A stretch of DNA of 64,000 nt from an uncultured Nitrosomonadales bacterium (GTDB lineage: Bacteria > Pseudomonadota > Gammaproteobacteria > Burkholderiales > Methylophilaceae): the NCBI GenBank assembly GCA_913048465.1, contig CAJWVO010000001.1:62001-126000 (forward strand). Reading direction: 5' to 3'. This document shows, piece by piece, positions 1 through 12,956 of this stretch (positions within the stretch are counted from its first letter, which is position 1; every line of letters begins with the position of its first letter). The notes beneath the pieces were generated by a model that did no database searches, was not told the DNA's origin, and worked only from the letters and a program-made list of their open reading frames with translations. The translations under genes and the position numbers were made by a program.

Positions 1-489
1 CATGATTTCGATGCAGAAATTAAAGGCCTAAAAGATTTTCCAGCAGATGAAATCCCTCCAGCAGAAATCATTTTTTGGTCTTTCCGCATCATGGTTGGAA
101 TCGGCATGGCCATGATTGCTTTGGGTTTATGGAGTTTATTCTTAAGATGGAAAGATAAATTTTATTCAACCAAACTCTTTCATATTGTTTGCATGATCAT
201 GGGTCCAGCAGGCTTTATTGCTGTCATTGCCGGTTGGATCACGACCGAGGTTGGGAGACAACCATTCACTGTATATGGAATGTTAAAAACCATTGATTCT
301 GTATCACCAATTGATGCTCCTGCTGTAGCAACCTCCTTGCTTGTTTTCATAGTGACGTACTTCCTAGTATTTGGCGCTGGAACTTATTATATTTTTAAAC
401 AGTTTTCCATTAACCCTGACATAGATAAAGATCAAACAAAAAAAGTTGGTTCTTTGGGTGTTTCATTAAAGTTGTTTGATAAAGCATGA
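1..489 (+). CDS. cydA: Cytochrome bd-type ubiquinol oxidase subunit I, C-terminal part (partial)
   Basis: The reading frame is open from the first base, so the 5' end lies outside the window; about 162 residues are visible. Subunit I carries the haems and the quinol site of the bd oxidase, which reduces O2 to water in the inner membrane without pumping protons. The visible part has the conserved block PAEIIFWSFRIMVG followed by three hydrophobic segments, as at the C-terminus of the family. The stop overlaps the cydB start by 4 bases, so the two are translationally coupled. The small DUF2474-like gene after cydB suggests the cyanide-insensitive (CioA) subtype, which is inference because the Q-loop is not visible. 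Confidence 0.93.
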   Translation, partial: HDFDAEIKGLKDFPADEIPPAEIIFWSFRIMVGIGMAMIALGLWSLFLRWKDKFYSTKLFHIVCMIMGPAGFIAVIAGWITTEVGRQPFTVYGMLKTIDSVSPIDAPAVATSLLVFIVTYFLVFGAGTYYIFKQFSINPDIDKDQTKKVGSLGVSLKLFDKA

Positions 490-1484
490 GTATCGAATTA
501 ATTTGGGCCATTATTTTGTGTTTTGCCATCTTTGCCTATGTTGTACTGGATGGGTTTGATCTCGGAATCGGCATCAACTATCCTTTCATATCATCCAAAT
601 GGGAAAGAGATATCGCTATGAATACCGTTGCACCCATTTGGGATGGAAATGAAACATGGCTTATTCTAGGTGGTGGTGGTTTATTTGCCGCTTTTCCATT
701 AGCTTATAGCGTAGTTCTTCCAGCGCTGTATGTGCCATTAACTGCCATGCTAATTGGTCTGATTTTAAGGGGTGTTGCTTTTGAATTCAGATGGAAGGAT
801 AAAAGCAAAACTCAGATTTGGGATAAGGCTTTTATAATCGGTTCGATTACAGCTACATTTTTTCAAGGTGTAGCACTCGGAGCTTTTCTTCAAGGAATAC
901 CAATTGAAGGTCGATCATTCAATGGAGATTGGTGGCACTGGCTCACACCATTTTCAATTTTCACTGGGATTGCGCTGATCTTTGGTTATGGTCTACTTGG
1001 ATCAACTTGGCTTATTTATAAAACAGAAAATAAAACAAAACGTCATATGCAATTTTTAGGCAAACGATTTTTTATTCTAACTCTCGTTATGATTTTAATT
1101 GTTAGCCTGTGGACACCTTATTTACACCCTGAGTATTTTCATAAGTGGTTTAGTTACCCTCGAATTCTTTATGTACTGCCTGTGCCATTGTTAGTTTTAA
1201 TTGCCACTGTATTTTGTTTTAGAGCATTAATTAAAAACTATGATTTTCAACCTTTTCTGTGGAGCATAGTATTATTTTTGCTATCGTTTATTGGTTTGAT
1301 GATTAGTATTTACCCCAACATCGTTCCACCAGGGCTTGATATTTGGCAGGCTGCAGCCCCTAAAAAAAGTTTACAATTCTTATTGATAGGCGTTCTAATT
1401 TTTATACCTATCATCATCGCTTACACTTCTTTTACTTATTGGGTTTTTCGTGGCAAAACCAAACCCAATGAAAGCTATCATTAA
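486..1484 (+). CDS. cydB: Cytochrome bd-type ubiquinol oxidase subunit II
   Basis: This is the 332-aa integral membrane partner of CydA, needed to assemble the bd oxidase. It has the conserved N-terminal LDGFDLGIG (residues 21-29), a WDGNETWL motif near residue 52, and about eight hydrophobic helices through to the C-terminus. Length and motifs fit the CydB/CioB family. The ATG overlaps the cydA stop. The TAA is followed directly by a TTG-initiated microprotein. The high-affinity oxidase would allow respiration at low oxygen or under inhibition of haem-copper oxidases (family knowledge). Confidence 0.95.
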   Translation: MSIELIWAIILCFAIFAYVVLDGFDLGIGINYPFISSKWERDIAMNTVAPIWDGNETWLILGGGGLFAAFPLAYSVVLPALYVPLTAMLIGLILRGVAFEFRWKDKSKTQIWDKAFIIGSITATFFQGVALGAFLQGIPIEGRSFNGDWWHWLTPFSIFTGIALIFGYGLLGSTWLIYKTENKTKRHMQFLGKRFFILTLVMILIVSLWTPYLHPEYFHKWFSYPRILYVLPVPLLVLIATVFCFRALIKNYDFQPFLWSIVLFLLSFIGLMISIYPNIVPPGLDIWQAAAPKKSLQFLLIGVLIFIPIIIAYTSFTYWVFRGKTKPNESYH

Positions 1485-1577
1485 TTGAAAAAAATAATTT
1501 ACTTTATTTTTATTTGGATTTTATCTGTGGGGTTTATTTCTCTGATTGGATATTTAATTAAACTATTGATTAAATAG
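1485..1577 (+). CDS. DUF2474-like bd-oxidase microprotein
   Basis: A 30-residue frame starts with TTG immediately after the cydB stop and reads MKKIIYFIFIWILSVG, then a hydrophobic stretch ending in YLIKLLIK. The short basic N-terminus, single transmembrane helix with W..SV spacing and basic C-terminus match my recollection of DUF2474 proteins, which follow cioAB in many proteobacteria and are thought to act as small accessory subunits of the oxidase. No separate ribosome-binding site is visible, so translation would depend on coupling to cydB. It ends one base before the end of the convergent gene at 1578. The family call is from pattern recognition only. Confidence 0.6.
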   Translation: MKKIIYFIFIWILSVGFISLIGYLIKLLIK

Positions 1578-1796
1578 TTATAAATCTAAATCAATATTTT
1601 TTACCGAATTCAAAAATTGAGGCTTAAATTTTGTTTTAGTCTTACCTTTTGTAATGGACACTTTTGAATTATTGTTAAGCTTGTCAGATTTCTGATCCAT
1701 TTCTTTAAATGCATAAATGATTGAATATAGCGCAATTAAAAATGAAAGGATAAGTATTAATGATAATAAAGGTAAAGATAACTCCATATCAACCAT
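1578..1796 (-). CDS. Small membrane protein downstream of pntB, unknown function
   Basis: This 72-aa protein has one N-terminal transmembrane helix (about residues 7-30) and a polar, lysine-rich C-terminal tail (SKVSITKGKTKTKFKPQF). I do not recognise a family. The ATG overlaps the pntB stop (TAATG), so it is almost certainly co-translated as the last gene of the gyrB-oxyR-pnt series. Topology suggests a membrane-anchored cytoplasmic tail. A role with transhydrogenase is only guilt by association. An alternative start is the methionine at residue 4. Confidence 0.6.
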   Translation of the reverse strand: MVDMELSLPLLSLILILSFLIALYSIIYAFKEMDQKSDKLNNNSKVSITKGKTKTKFKPQFLNSVKNIDLDL

Positions 1797-3166
1797 TATA
1801 AATCGTCTACAGCTTTTATTAAATCTTCAACGCACTCTTTTGCATCGCCCAAGAACATCATTGTTTTATCATCATAAAATAGCTCATTATCAAGTCCCGC
1901 ATAACCAACTCCCATTGTTCTCTTATTAACAATAATCGTTTTTGCTTTTTGTGCCTCCAAGATAGGCATCCCGTAGATTGCTGTCCCTGGCTTTTTAGCT
2001 GCGGGATTAACAACATCGTTTGCACCAATAACAAAAACCAGATCAGTATCAGAAAAGTCATTATTTATTTCTTCCATCTCAGAGACTTGATCATATGGAA
2101 CATCTGCCTCAGCCAAAAGGACATTCATGTGTCCCGGCATTCTTCCAGCGACTGGATGGATTGCATAACGAACATTAATATCTTTCTCTAGAAGTTTGTT
2201 TGTCAATTCTTGCAAAGCATGTTGAGCTCTTGCAACTGCTAACCCATATCCAGGGATAATAATTATATTTTCTGATGAGGTCATTAGATAAGCGACGTCT
2301 GCAGCTGAACCTGTTTTATGTTGTTTTTTATTTTCATCAACTGATGCTTCTGCTACATCCGATCCAAAGCCTCCAAGCAAAACAGAAATAATGGACCTGT
2401 TCATTGATTTGCACATGATGTATGACAAGATTGCGCCCGAAGATCCGACGCATGCTCCCGCGATAATTAATACAGAGTTATTTAAAGTAAAGCCAATTCC
2501 TGCCGCGGCCCATCCAGAATAACTATTTAACATCGATACAACAACAGGCATATCAGCACCACCTATGGGAATAATTAGTGTGATCCCCAAAATCAAAGCG
2601 CAACAATTCATTAATATAAAGGCAAGATTATTTTCGTAAATAAAAAAGATCATTCCAAAAATAATCATCAGAATAAAAATTAATAAATTTAATAGGTGTT
2701 GTCCTTTAAAAATAATTGTTTTTGAAATAAATTTTCCTGATAATTTTCCAAAAGCAACTAAGGACGCTGTAAATGTAATTGCGCCAATAAACGATCCTAA
2801 AAATAACTCTACTCTTTGCGTTGTTGAATATGTATTTGTGAAATTATAAATAGAAGCAAAGGCAATCAGCATAGCCGCCAAGCCTACAAAAGAATGCATT
2901 AAAGCAACCAATTCTGGCATTTTGGTCATATGTACTTTTTTTGCAATAACTAATCCTATTGCCCCACCAGCAAAGACTGAAATAGCGATAAGCCAAAAAA
3001 TATAATCTAGATTCATGCTTAGGGTAGTCATGACAGCAATAGTCATACCAATCATTCCATAATAATTTCCTCTTCTTGAAGATTGGGGAGAGGATAGGCC
3101 GCGCAATGCTAAGATGATTAGAATTGCCGATATCAAATACAGAGATAAATTTAGGGTCGTCGTCAT
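1796..3166 (-). CDS. pntB: NAD(P) transhydrogenase subunit beta
   Basis: This 456-aa subunit contributes most of the proton channel and the NADP(H)-binding domain III of the proton-translocating transhydrogenase, which uses proton motive force to make NADPH from NADH. The first ~250 residues are membrane helices. His91, in the block [16 protein letters not shown], matches the conserved proton-channel histidine. [19 protein letters not shown] lies at 202-220, and [10 protein letters not shown] (306-315) is the NADPH dinucleotide fold. The start overlaps the pntAB stop by 4 bases. With proteorhodopsin nearby, light-driven NADPH supply is a plausible link (inference). Confidence 0.97.
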   Translation of the reverse strand: MTTTLNLSLYLISAILIILALRGLSSPQSSRRGNYYGMIGMTIAVMTTLSMNLDYIFWLIAISVFAGGAIGLVIAKKVHMTKMPELVALMHSFVGLAAMLIAFASIYNFTNTYSTTQRVELFLGSFIGAITFTASLVAFGKLSGKFISKTIIFKGQHLLNLLIFILMIIFGMIFFIYENNLAFILMNCCALILGITLIIPIGGADMPVVVSMLNSYSGWAAAGIGFTLNNSVLIIAGACVGSSGAILSYIMCKSMNRSIISVLLGGFGSDVAEASVDENKKQHKTGSAADVAYLMTSSENIIIIPGYGLAVARAQHALQELTNKLLEKDINVRYAIHPVAGRMPGHMNVLLAEADVPYDQVSEMEEINNDFSDTDLVFVIGANDVVNPAAKKPGTAIYGMPILEAQKAKTIIVNKRTMGVGYAGLDNELFYDDKTMMFLGDAKECVEDLIKAVDDL

Positions 3167-3468
3167 TTATTTTTATCTTTCTTTTTGAACATATCGAGCA
3201 TTCTTTGCGTAACCATGAATCCGCCAAAAATATTAATCGAAGCAAAGAAAATTGCTATGGCGCCCAAGATACTACTTAATGAAAAAATATTACCGTCAAT
3301 TTCAACGACCTGGAGTATTGCTCCAACAATCACAATTCCAGATATAGCATTAGTAACCGACATTAAAGGGGTATGAAGTGCAGGCGTCACATTCCAAACC
3401 ACATGGAATCCAACAAAGATAGCTAAAACAAAAATTGTAATATTTTGTATCGTTAATATTTCATCCAT
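3163..3468 (-). CDS. pntAB: NAD(P) transhydrogenase subunit alpha part 2
   Basis: This 101-aa membrane part of the alpha subunit is encoded separately, as in the three-gene form of the enzyme. It shows three hydrophobic helices, the family block [20 protein letters not shown] (about residues 22-41) and ISGIVIVGA just after. It lies 9 bases after pntAA and overlaps pntB by 4 bases. It supplies the alpha-chain membrane helices that pair with PntB in the proton channel. Confidence 0.95.
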   Translation of the reverse strand: MDEILTIQNITIFVLAIFVGFHVVWNVTPALHTPLMSVTNAISGIVIVGAILQVVEIDGNIFSLSSILGAIAIFFASINIFGGFMVTQRMLDMFKKKDKNK

Positions 3469-3477
3469 ATTTTATTC

Positions 3478-4539
3478 CTAATTAATGGAACAAGCTTTAA
3501 CAAGCTCATCCTCTTTGTTAATTTTTAACTGATTGTCTTCAACAATTAATTCAAGAAAAGCAAATAGATTTTTTGCGTATAAAATTGAAGCGTCATGCGC
3601 CAACATAGATGGGAGGTTCTGATAGCCAACAATATTTTTTCCATCAACATTGATTACTTGATCAACCTTAGTCATTTCACAATTACCGCCAGCAATATCA
3701 ACAATCACAGATCCTGGTTTCATCGATCGCACATCGGCCTCACTAACTAATACAGGTGGTTTTTTTCCTTGAACCAGGGCCGTTGTAATGACAATGTCAG
3801 ATATTTTGATGGTCTCAGATATAATATTTCTTTGTCTCTCCAGCCAAGATTTTGGCATCATCTGTGCGTAACCGCCCTTACCTTCGGCTATTGATTTTTC
3901 TTCCTCTGTTTCATAAGGAACATTAACAAATTTAGCTCCTAAGGATTCGACTTGATCTTTGACTGACGGTCGAACATCAGATGCCTCTACAACAGCGCCT
4001 AATCTTTTAGCGGTTGCTATTGCTTGCAATCCAGCAACACCGACACCTAAAATTAATACTCTTGCAGGTTTCACAGTTCCAGCAGCCGTCATAAGCATTG
4101 GCATAAATTTTTTATAATATTCTAAGGCTAATAAAACAGATTTATATCCGGCAATATTGGCTTGTGAGGATAGAACATCCATCGATTGAGCGCGAGTATT
4201 TCTGGGTAATTTCGAAAGATCAAAGGCATTATTCTTAAAAGATATATTTTGAATTGAGCTTAAGTTTCCAATCACTATTCCTTTTTTTAAATCTTTTAAT
4301 ACTTCTTCACCTGGTATTGATACAGTTAATAGAACATCGGCTGTGTCTGTTATTTCTTTTCTTTTTTTTATTAAAGCTCCAGCATCAGTAAAATCTTTTT
4401 CCGTAAAATCAGCTTGAATAAAACATCCCTGCTCAACAAAAACTTCTATTTTATTTGCATTTAATTTTTTAATTATCTCAGGGCTTATAGCAACCCTATT
4501 TTCATTTTTATCAGCTTCATTTAATACACCAACAATCAT
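3478..4539 (-). CDS. pntAA: NAD(P) transhydrogenase subunit alpha part 1
   Basis: This 353-aa soluble domain I binds NAD(H) and exchanges hydride with domain III of PntB. It starts with a typical N-terminus (GVLNEADKNENRVAISPE) related to alanine dehydrogenase. A Rossmann glycine motif GVGVAGLQAIATAKRLGA is followed by VEASDVRP, and a VIVDIAGGNCE block lies towards the C-terminus. It lies 11 bases downstream of oxyR on the same strand, which suggests cotranscription with the redox regulator. Size fits the split-subunit form. Confidence 0.96.
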   Translation of the reverse strand: MIVGVLNEADKNENRVAISPEIIKKLNANKIEVFVEQGCFIQADFTEKDFTDAGALIKKRKEITDTADVLLTVSIPGEEVLKDLKKGIVIGNLSSIQNISFKNNAFDLSKLPRNTRAQSMDVLSSQANIAGYKSVLLALEYYKKFMPMLMTAAGTVKPARVLILGVGVAGLQAIATAKRLGAVVEASDVRPSVKDQVESLGAKFVNVPYETEEEKSIAEGKGGYAQMMPKSWLERQRNIISETIKISDIVITTALVQGKKPPVLVSEADVRSMKPGSVIVDIAGGNCEMTKVDQVINVDGKNIVGYQNLPSMLAHDASILYAKNLFAFLELIVEDNQLKINKEDELVKACSIN

Positions 4540-4550
4540 AAATTTTTACC

Positions 4551-8945
<4,395 letters not shown>

Positions 8946-9154
8946 TTCTTTAAATTATTTATATATAAAACTAATAGTAATAATAATACATTAAAAAACT
9001 GTGAAGAACATTTGTATCTCTTGTAATATGGCCCTCTTAAAAGATTCAATAAAGTGGAATTTCAGTGAATTGTTTGTGGTCAAATTGTGGACAAATTTTA
9101 TAACTTTTTTATTACTTTAATTCTTCACATTTCTTCAACAATTAATCCACATAG
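8946..9154. other. oriC: dnaA-dnaN intergenic region, candidate origin of replication
   Basis: This 209-base gene-free stretch contains DnaA-box-like nonamers. TGTGGACAA at 9086-9094 and TAATCCACA at 9143-9151 each have one mismatch to TTATCCACA or its complement. TGTGGTCAA at 9075-9083 and TTCTTCACA at 9121-9129 have two. The first two on that list at 9075 and 9086 are 11 bases apart, about one helical turn. A very AT-rich segment lies at 8946-9000, including TAATAGTAATAATAATA at 8972-8988, reminiscent of a DnaA-trio unwinding element. The position next to dnaA, strand divergence at dnaA/rpmH and nearby parS sites fit an origin. The alternative is the dnaA-rpmH gap, which has one perfect box. 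GC skew would decide. Confidence 0.5.
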
Positions 9155-10507
9155 TTATCCTCTTAATACTTGTGTTAAAAATCCTAAATCTTGACCCAGT
9201 GACTGGTTATCAAGCCTTTGGTCTTCAATTTCTTCACATGCATGCATGACAGTCGTATGATGACGTCCACCAAAGTAGTTACCAATTTCTGGATAACTCA
9301 AATTGGTTAGCTCTCTAGTTAATGCCATTGCAATTTGTCTAGGTTTTGAAAAATTTCGAGATCTTTTTTTACCTACCATATCTGAAATTTTTATCTTGTA
9401 ATAATCTGCTACGGTTTTTTGTATATTTTCTACTGTTACTTGCCTGCCTCTGACGGCTATTAAATCTTTAAGAGCCTCTTTAGCCAAAATAAGATCAATT
9501 GGTAGGTTGGTAAAGTTTGATAAAGCAACAATCCTATTCAATGCGCCTTCTAATTCTCTAACGTTTGAACGTATCTGTTTAGCAATAAAAAAAGCTACGT
9601 CTTCGGGAAGATTTATTTTTGAAATTGAGGCTTTCTTTAATAGTATAGCCACTCTCATTTCTAATTCTGGTGGCTCGATTGCCACTGTGAGTCCCCAGCT
9701 AAATCTTGTCCTTAAACGCTCATCAACACCTTGGATTTCTTTCGGGTAACTGTCGCAGGTTATTATGATTTGTTTCTTGTTCTCAATAAGGGTGTTAAAG
9801 GCATAAAAAAACTCTTCCTGTGTTCTATTTTTTTTACCAATAAATTGAATATCATCAATCAACAGAAGATCTAACGAATGATAATTTTTTTTGAATTGAT
9901 CGAATGTTTTTCCTTCATAAGCTTTAACCACATCGGTTACATATCGTTCTGCATGAAGGTACTTGACTTTAAAGTCTTTGTTCTCCTCTTTAACTTTGTT
10001 TCCAATTGATTGCAAAAGGTGAGTTTTTCCAAGCCCTACCCCACCATAAATGAATAAGGGATTGTATGATTCGCCAGGTTTTTCAGAAACTTGTTTTGCA
10101 GCAGCTGTTGCAAGTTGGTTTGCTCGACCAGTCACAAAATTTTCAAAGTTTAAATTTTTATTTAATCCTGTGGTTTTATTTATGGCTGATTTCGGTGATA
10201 AATCTTCAGGCTTTATTTTTGATTGATTTAATTTTGCTGTATTTTCAATAGGCTTAATATTTTTTTTAGCCTTGTTAGATAAAAATTTTATTTGTTTCTT
10301 ATATTTATTTTCTTTTCCAAGCTCAACTATTTCTTTAGCAAATCGATCAATAACCCATTGTTGAATAAATTGATTTGGCGCTAAAACTTCAAGATCACTT
10401 TCATTTTCTTTAAACGAAAGTGGTTTGACCCAGGTTTTAAATTGTTGCGAGGTAAGTTTCTTCTTTAGATGAGACCTTATAACTTCCCAAAATTCTTCAG
10501 TTTTCAT
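9155..10507 (-). CDS. dnaA: Chromosomal replication initiator DnaA
   Basis: This 450-aa AAA+ ATPase binds DnaA boxes and melts the origin. Domain I spans about 1-85, followed by a lysine-rich linker. Walker A GGVGLGKTH is at 155-163, Walker B LLLIDDIQF near 220, and the C-terminal domain IV has the signature GRHHTTVMHACEEI. All key motifs are intact. It diverges from rpmH across a 151-base gap that contains a perfect DnaA box (possible autoregulation) and heads the dnaA-dnaN-gyrB-oxyR-pnt series. Confidence 0.98.
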   Translation of the reverse strand: MKTEEFWEVIRSHLKKKLTSQQFKTWVKPLSFKENESDLEVLAPNQFIQQWVIDRFAKEIVELGKENKYKKQIKFLSNKAKKNIKPIENTAKLNQSKIKPEDLSPKSAINKTTGLNKNLNFENFVTGRANQLATAAAKQVSEKPGESYNPLFIYGGVGLGKTHLLQSIGNKVKEENKDFKVKYLHAERYVTDVVKAYEGKTFDQFKKNYHSLDLLLIDDIQFIGKKNRTQEEFFYAFNTLIENKKQIIITCDSYPKEIQGVDERLRTRFSWGLTVAIEPPELEMRVAILLKKASISKINLPEDVAFFIAKQIRSNVRELEGALNRIVALSNFTNLPIDLILAKEALKDLIAVRGRQVTVENIQKTVADYYKIKISDMVGKKRSRNFSKPRQIAMALTRELTNLSYPEIGNYFGGRHHTTVMHACEEIEDQRLDNQSLGQDLGFLTQVLRG

Positions 10508-10555
10508 ATTTTATTTTTTATTCTCGGAATAAAATGATAACGGAATTAAAAAAAG

Positions 10556-10564
10556 TTATCCACA
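10556..10564 (+). promoter_or_regulatory. Perfect DnaA box TTATCCACA
   Basis: The nonamer TTATCCACA is an exact consensus DnaA box in the gap between divergent dnaA and rpmH. It could mediate dnaA autoregulation or belong to the origin. It is the only exact copy I saw in the two origin-flanking gaps. Confidence 0.65.
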
Positions 10565-10594
10565 GGCAAATTATAAATATAAAAATTAATTACA

Positions 10595-10623
10595 TTGACT
10601 TTTCGCAGGTTTTTAGGTATATT
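10595..10623 (+). promoter_or_regulatory. Sigma-70 promoter of rpmH
   Basis: TTGACT at 10595-10600 and TATATT at 10618-10623 are separated by exactly 17 bases, giving a near-consensus sigma-70 promoter about 30 bases upstream of the rpmH ATG at 10659. It probably drives rpmH-rnpA-yidD-yidC-mnmE, whose genes are tightly packed. Confidence 0.7.
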
Positions 10624-10658
10624 TCGCGATCAAAATTTAATTTAGTGGAAAACAAATT

Positions 10659-10793
10659 ATGAAACGTACTTATCAACCTTCAAAAGTTAAAAGAGCTAGA
10701 ACTCACGGCTTTTTGGTTAGAATGAAGACTAAAGGTGGAAGATCTGTAATTGCTTCACGTAGGGCTAAAGGAAGAGCTCGTCTAGGTCTTTAA
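10659..10793 (+). CDS. rpmH: 50S ribosomal protein L34
   Basis: This 44-residue basic protein has the universal L34 sequence pattern: N-terminal [18 protein letters not shown], then RM-T--GR-V--RR--GR-RL at the C-terminus. It is a structural protein of the large ribosomal subunit. It is divergent from dnaA and followed after 3 bases by rnpA, the near-universal bacterial arrangement. Start ATG has no competing candidate. Confidence 0.97.
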   Translation: MKRTYQPSKVKRARTHGFLVRMKTKGGRSVIASRRAKGRARLGL

Positions 10794-10796
10794 TCT

Positions 10797-11129
10797 TTGA
10801 TCGTAAGTTCGCTTACAAGATTAACTGATGCGGATGATTTTTCATCCGTTTTTATTTTTACGAAGCGTTTTAGTGGCGCATTTCTCAATATTTTTCATAA
10901 ACCCAATCAATTACAGTTTAATCGTTTTGGTTTAATCGTCAGTAAAAAAATCAATAAGAAAGCTGTTAGTAGAAATTATATGAAACGTGTAATTCGTTCA
11001 GTTTTTAGAGATTTTGACACGTCAAAAAAACTTGATATTGTGATTCAAGTTAAAAAAAATTTTACCCATGAAAACTTTTTAATGGTAACTAAAGACATTC
11101 AAGATTTTTTGGACCAACATGCTAAATAA
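10797..11129 (+). CDS. rnpA: Ribonuclease P protein component
   Basis: This 110-aa basic protein is the protein cofactor of RNase P, which trims tRNA 5' leaders. The block RFGLIVSKKINKKAVSRNYMKRVIR is split across residues ~40-65 and includes the family's conserved RNR-like RNA-binding motif in the form SRNYMKR. It begins with TTG 3 bases after rpmH, with no obvious ribosome-binding site, and overlaps yidD by 11 bases. Length is normal. Confidence 0.93.
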   Translation: MIVSSLTRLTDADDFSSVFIFTKRFSGAFLNIFHKPNQLQFNRFGLIVSKKINKKAVSRNYMKRVIRSVFRDFDTSKKLDIVIQVKKNFTHENFLMVTKDIQDFLDQHAK

Positions 11130-11331
11130 ATTTTTTATATTGCTTGTCAAATTTTACCAAAAGTTGATTAGTCCCTTTTTTATTTCGTCATGTAGGTTTA
11201 CGCCTACCTGTTCTGAATATACAATTGATGCTTTAAAAAAATATAATATTTTTTACGCGTTATTTTTAGCAATGAAGCGTATTTTTAAATGCCATCCATG
11301 GAATAGAGGTGGACATGATCCATTGCCATAA
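11119..11331 (+). CDS. yidD: Membrane protein insertion efficiency factor YidD
   Basis: This 70-aa protein shows the YidD signature CRFTPTCSEYTIDALKKY at about residues 26-43 and the conserved C-terminal HPWNRGGHDPLP block. YidD is an amphipathic inner-membrane-associated factor aiding YidC/Sec insertion. Its start lies inside the end of rnpA and it is 17 bases upstream of yidC, as in most bacteria. Confidence 0.95.
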   Translation: MLNKFFILLVKFYQKLISPFFISSCRFTPTCSEYTIDALKKYNIFYALFLAMKRIFKCHPWNRGGHDPLP

Positions 11332-11348
11332 AATTTAGATAGGAAATT

Positions 11349-12956
11349 ATGGAAACTAAACGCTTAATACTTTTTGTTGTTTTTTCGTTCTCATTATTGC
11401 TGTTATGGGATTCCTGGCAACAAAAACAATTACAGATTGATTTAGCTCAAAACAATGCTGAACTAGGTGAAGTTGAGTCAGGCGACTACGATTCAAGCAA
11501 TATTGAAAATCCTGCCTATCAATTAAATACTGATCAAAAAATACTCGTTAAAACATCTTTATATGAAGCTGAAATCAATACAGTTGGTGGCGATATAAGA
11601 AAATTAAAATTAGTTAATTTTCAAAATGATAATCAAGATGGCCTTTACGAAATTCTTAATGATGAAATGAATCCTTTGTTATACATTGCTCAAAGTGGTT
11701 TGATTGGTAAAGATTTACCCTCACATAAAGATATTTTTAAATCGGAACAATCCACTTATGAATCATCAGACCAAAATATAGTTGTTCCATTGACGTTTGA
11801 AAACGATGAGGTTAAAGTCACTAAATCCTATGTTTTTTCAAATGAAAATTATCAAATCAAGCTTGTAACCTCGATTACAAATAAGAGCGATTCAGCCGTA
11901 CAGCCGCAAATTTATTACCAACTGTTACATGATCATAAGTCAGCAGAGAAGTCAGGCATGATGCCGACATTTACTGGTGTTTCATATTTTACTGAAGCTA
12001 ATAAGTTTAAGAAAATGGATTTTGATGACATAGATAACCAAAAGCCATTCAGTCAGAATTCAAACGATGGATGGATTGGAATTATTCAAAGATATTTTGC
12101 AAGCGCTTGGATAATACCAGGAAACTCACCAAGACAATTTTATACAAAACGCTTAACAGATGGCATCTCATCTGCAGGTGTCAGGGCCAAACTTGCAACC
12201 GTCGAACCTGGGTCTAGCGCAGAAGTGAGCTCAGTTCTGTATTCAGGACCACAGTTAAAAAAACAGTTAATTAAAGCTGCTCCTGGAATGGAATATACCG
12301 TAGATTATGGCTGGGTAACATTTATTGCTTCGCCATTATTTTCATTATTATCGGGGATACAAAAATTAGTTCACAACTGGGGTGTATCTATCATTTTACT
12401 TACCCTGGTTATTAAAATTTTCTTCTATCCCCTTTCTGCTTCGAGTTACAGATCGATGGCACAGTTAAAAGAGGTGGCTCCAAGACTTCAAAGCATGAAA
12501 GAAAAGTTTGGTGACGATAAACAGAAAATGCAACAAGCAATGATGGAGCTCTATAAAACAGAAAAGATTAATCCATTGGGAGGTTGTTTACCAATTTTAA
12601 TTCAAATCCCGGTCTTTATTGCTTTGTATTGGGTTTTATTAGGAGCGGTTGAATTAAGACAGGCACCATTTTTTGGTTGGATTACTGATTTATCAGTTAA
12701 GGATCCGTTATATATTTTGCCTATATTAATGGCGGCCTCTATGTTCTTGCAGCAAAAACTTAATCCAAAACCAACAGATCCAACCCAGGCAAGATTAATG
12801 ATGATGATGCCGATCATTTTTAGTATCTTCTTCTTCTTTTTTCCAGCAGGTTTGGTTCTTTACTGGTTTATTAATAATGTTTTATCAATGATGCAACAGT
12901 GGTATGTGAACAAGCAGATACATGCCAGCGCAATGAAAAAGAAAGGAAATGGTTAA
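11349..12956 (+). CDS. yidC: Membrane protein insertase YidC
   Basis: This 535-aa insertase has an N-terminal membrane anchor (about residues 6-22), a large periplasmic domain (to about residue 320) and a C-terminal five-helix Oxa1-like domain, starting around VHNWGVSIILLTLVIKI. MGGCLPILIQIP-type and LYWFINNVLSMMQQW elements are present. It inserts small or Sec-dependent membrane proteins, including in other bacteria ATP synthase subunit c, which is encoded nearby. It overlaps mnmE by 8 bases. Confidence 0.97.
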   Translation: METKRLILFVVFSFSLLLLWDSWQQKQLQIDLAQNNAELGEVESGDYDSSNIENPAYQLNTDQKILVKTSLYEAEINTVGGDIRKLKLVNFQNDNQDGLYEILNDEMNPLLYIAQSGLIGKDLPSHKDIFKSEQSTYESSDQNIVVPLTFENDEVKVTKSYVFSNENYQIKLVTSITNKSDSAVQPQIYYQLLHDHKSAEKSGMMPTFTGVSYFTEANKFKKMDFDDIDNQKPFSQNSNDGWIGIIQRYFASAWIIPGNSPRQFYTKRLTDGISSAGVRAKLATVEPGSSAEVSSVLYSGPQLKKQLIKAAPGMEYTVDYGWVTFIASPLFSLLSGIQKLVHNWGVSIILLTLVIKIFFYPLSASSYRSMAQLKEVAPRLQSMKEKFGDDKQKMQQAMMELYKTEKINPLGGCLPILIQIPVFIALYWVLLGAVELRQAPFFGWITDLSVKDPLYILPILMAASMFLQQKLNPKPTDPTQARLMMMMPIIFSIFFFFFPAGLVLYWFINNVLSMMQQWYVNKQIHASAMKKKGNG

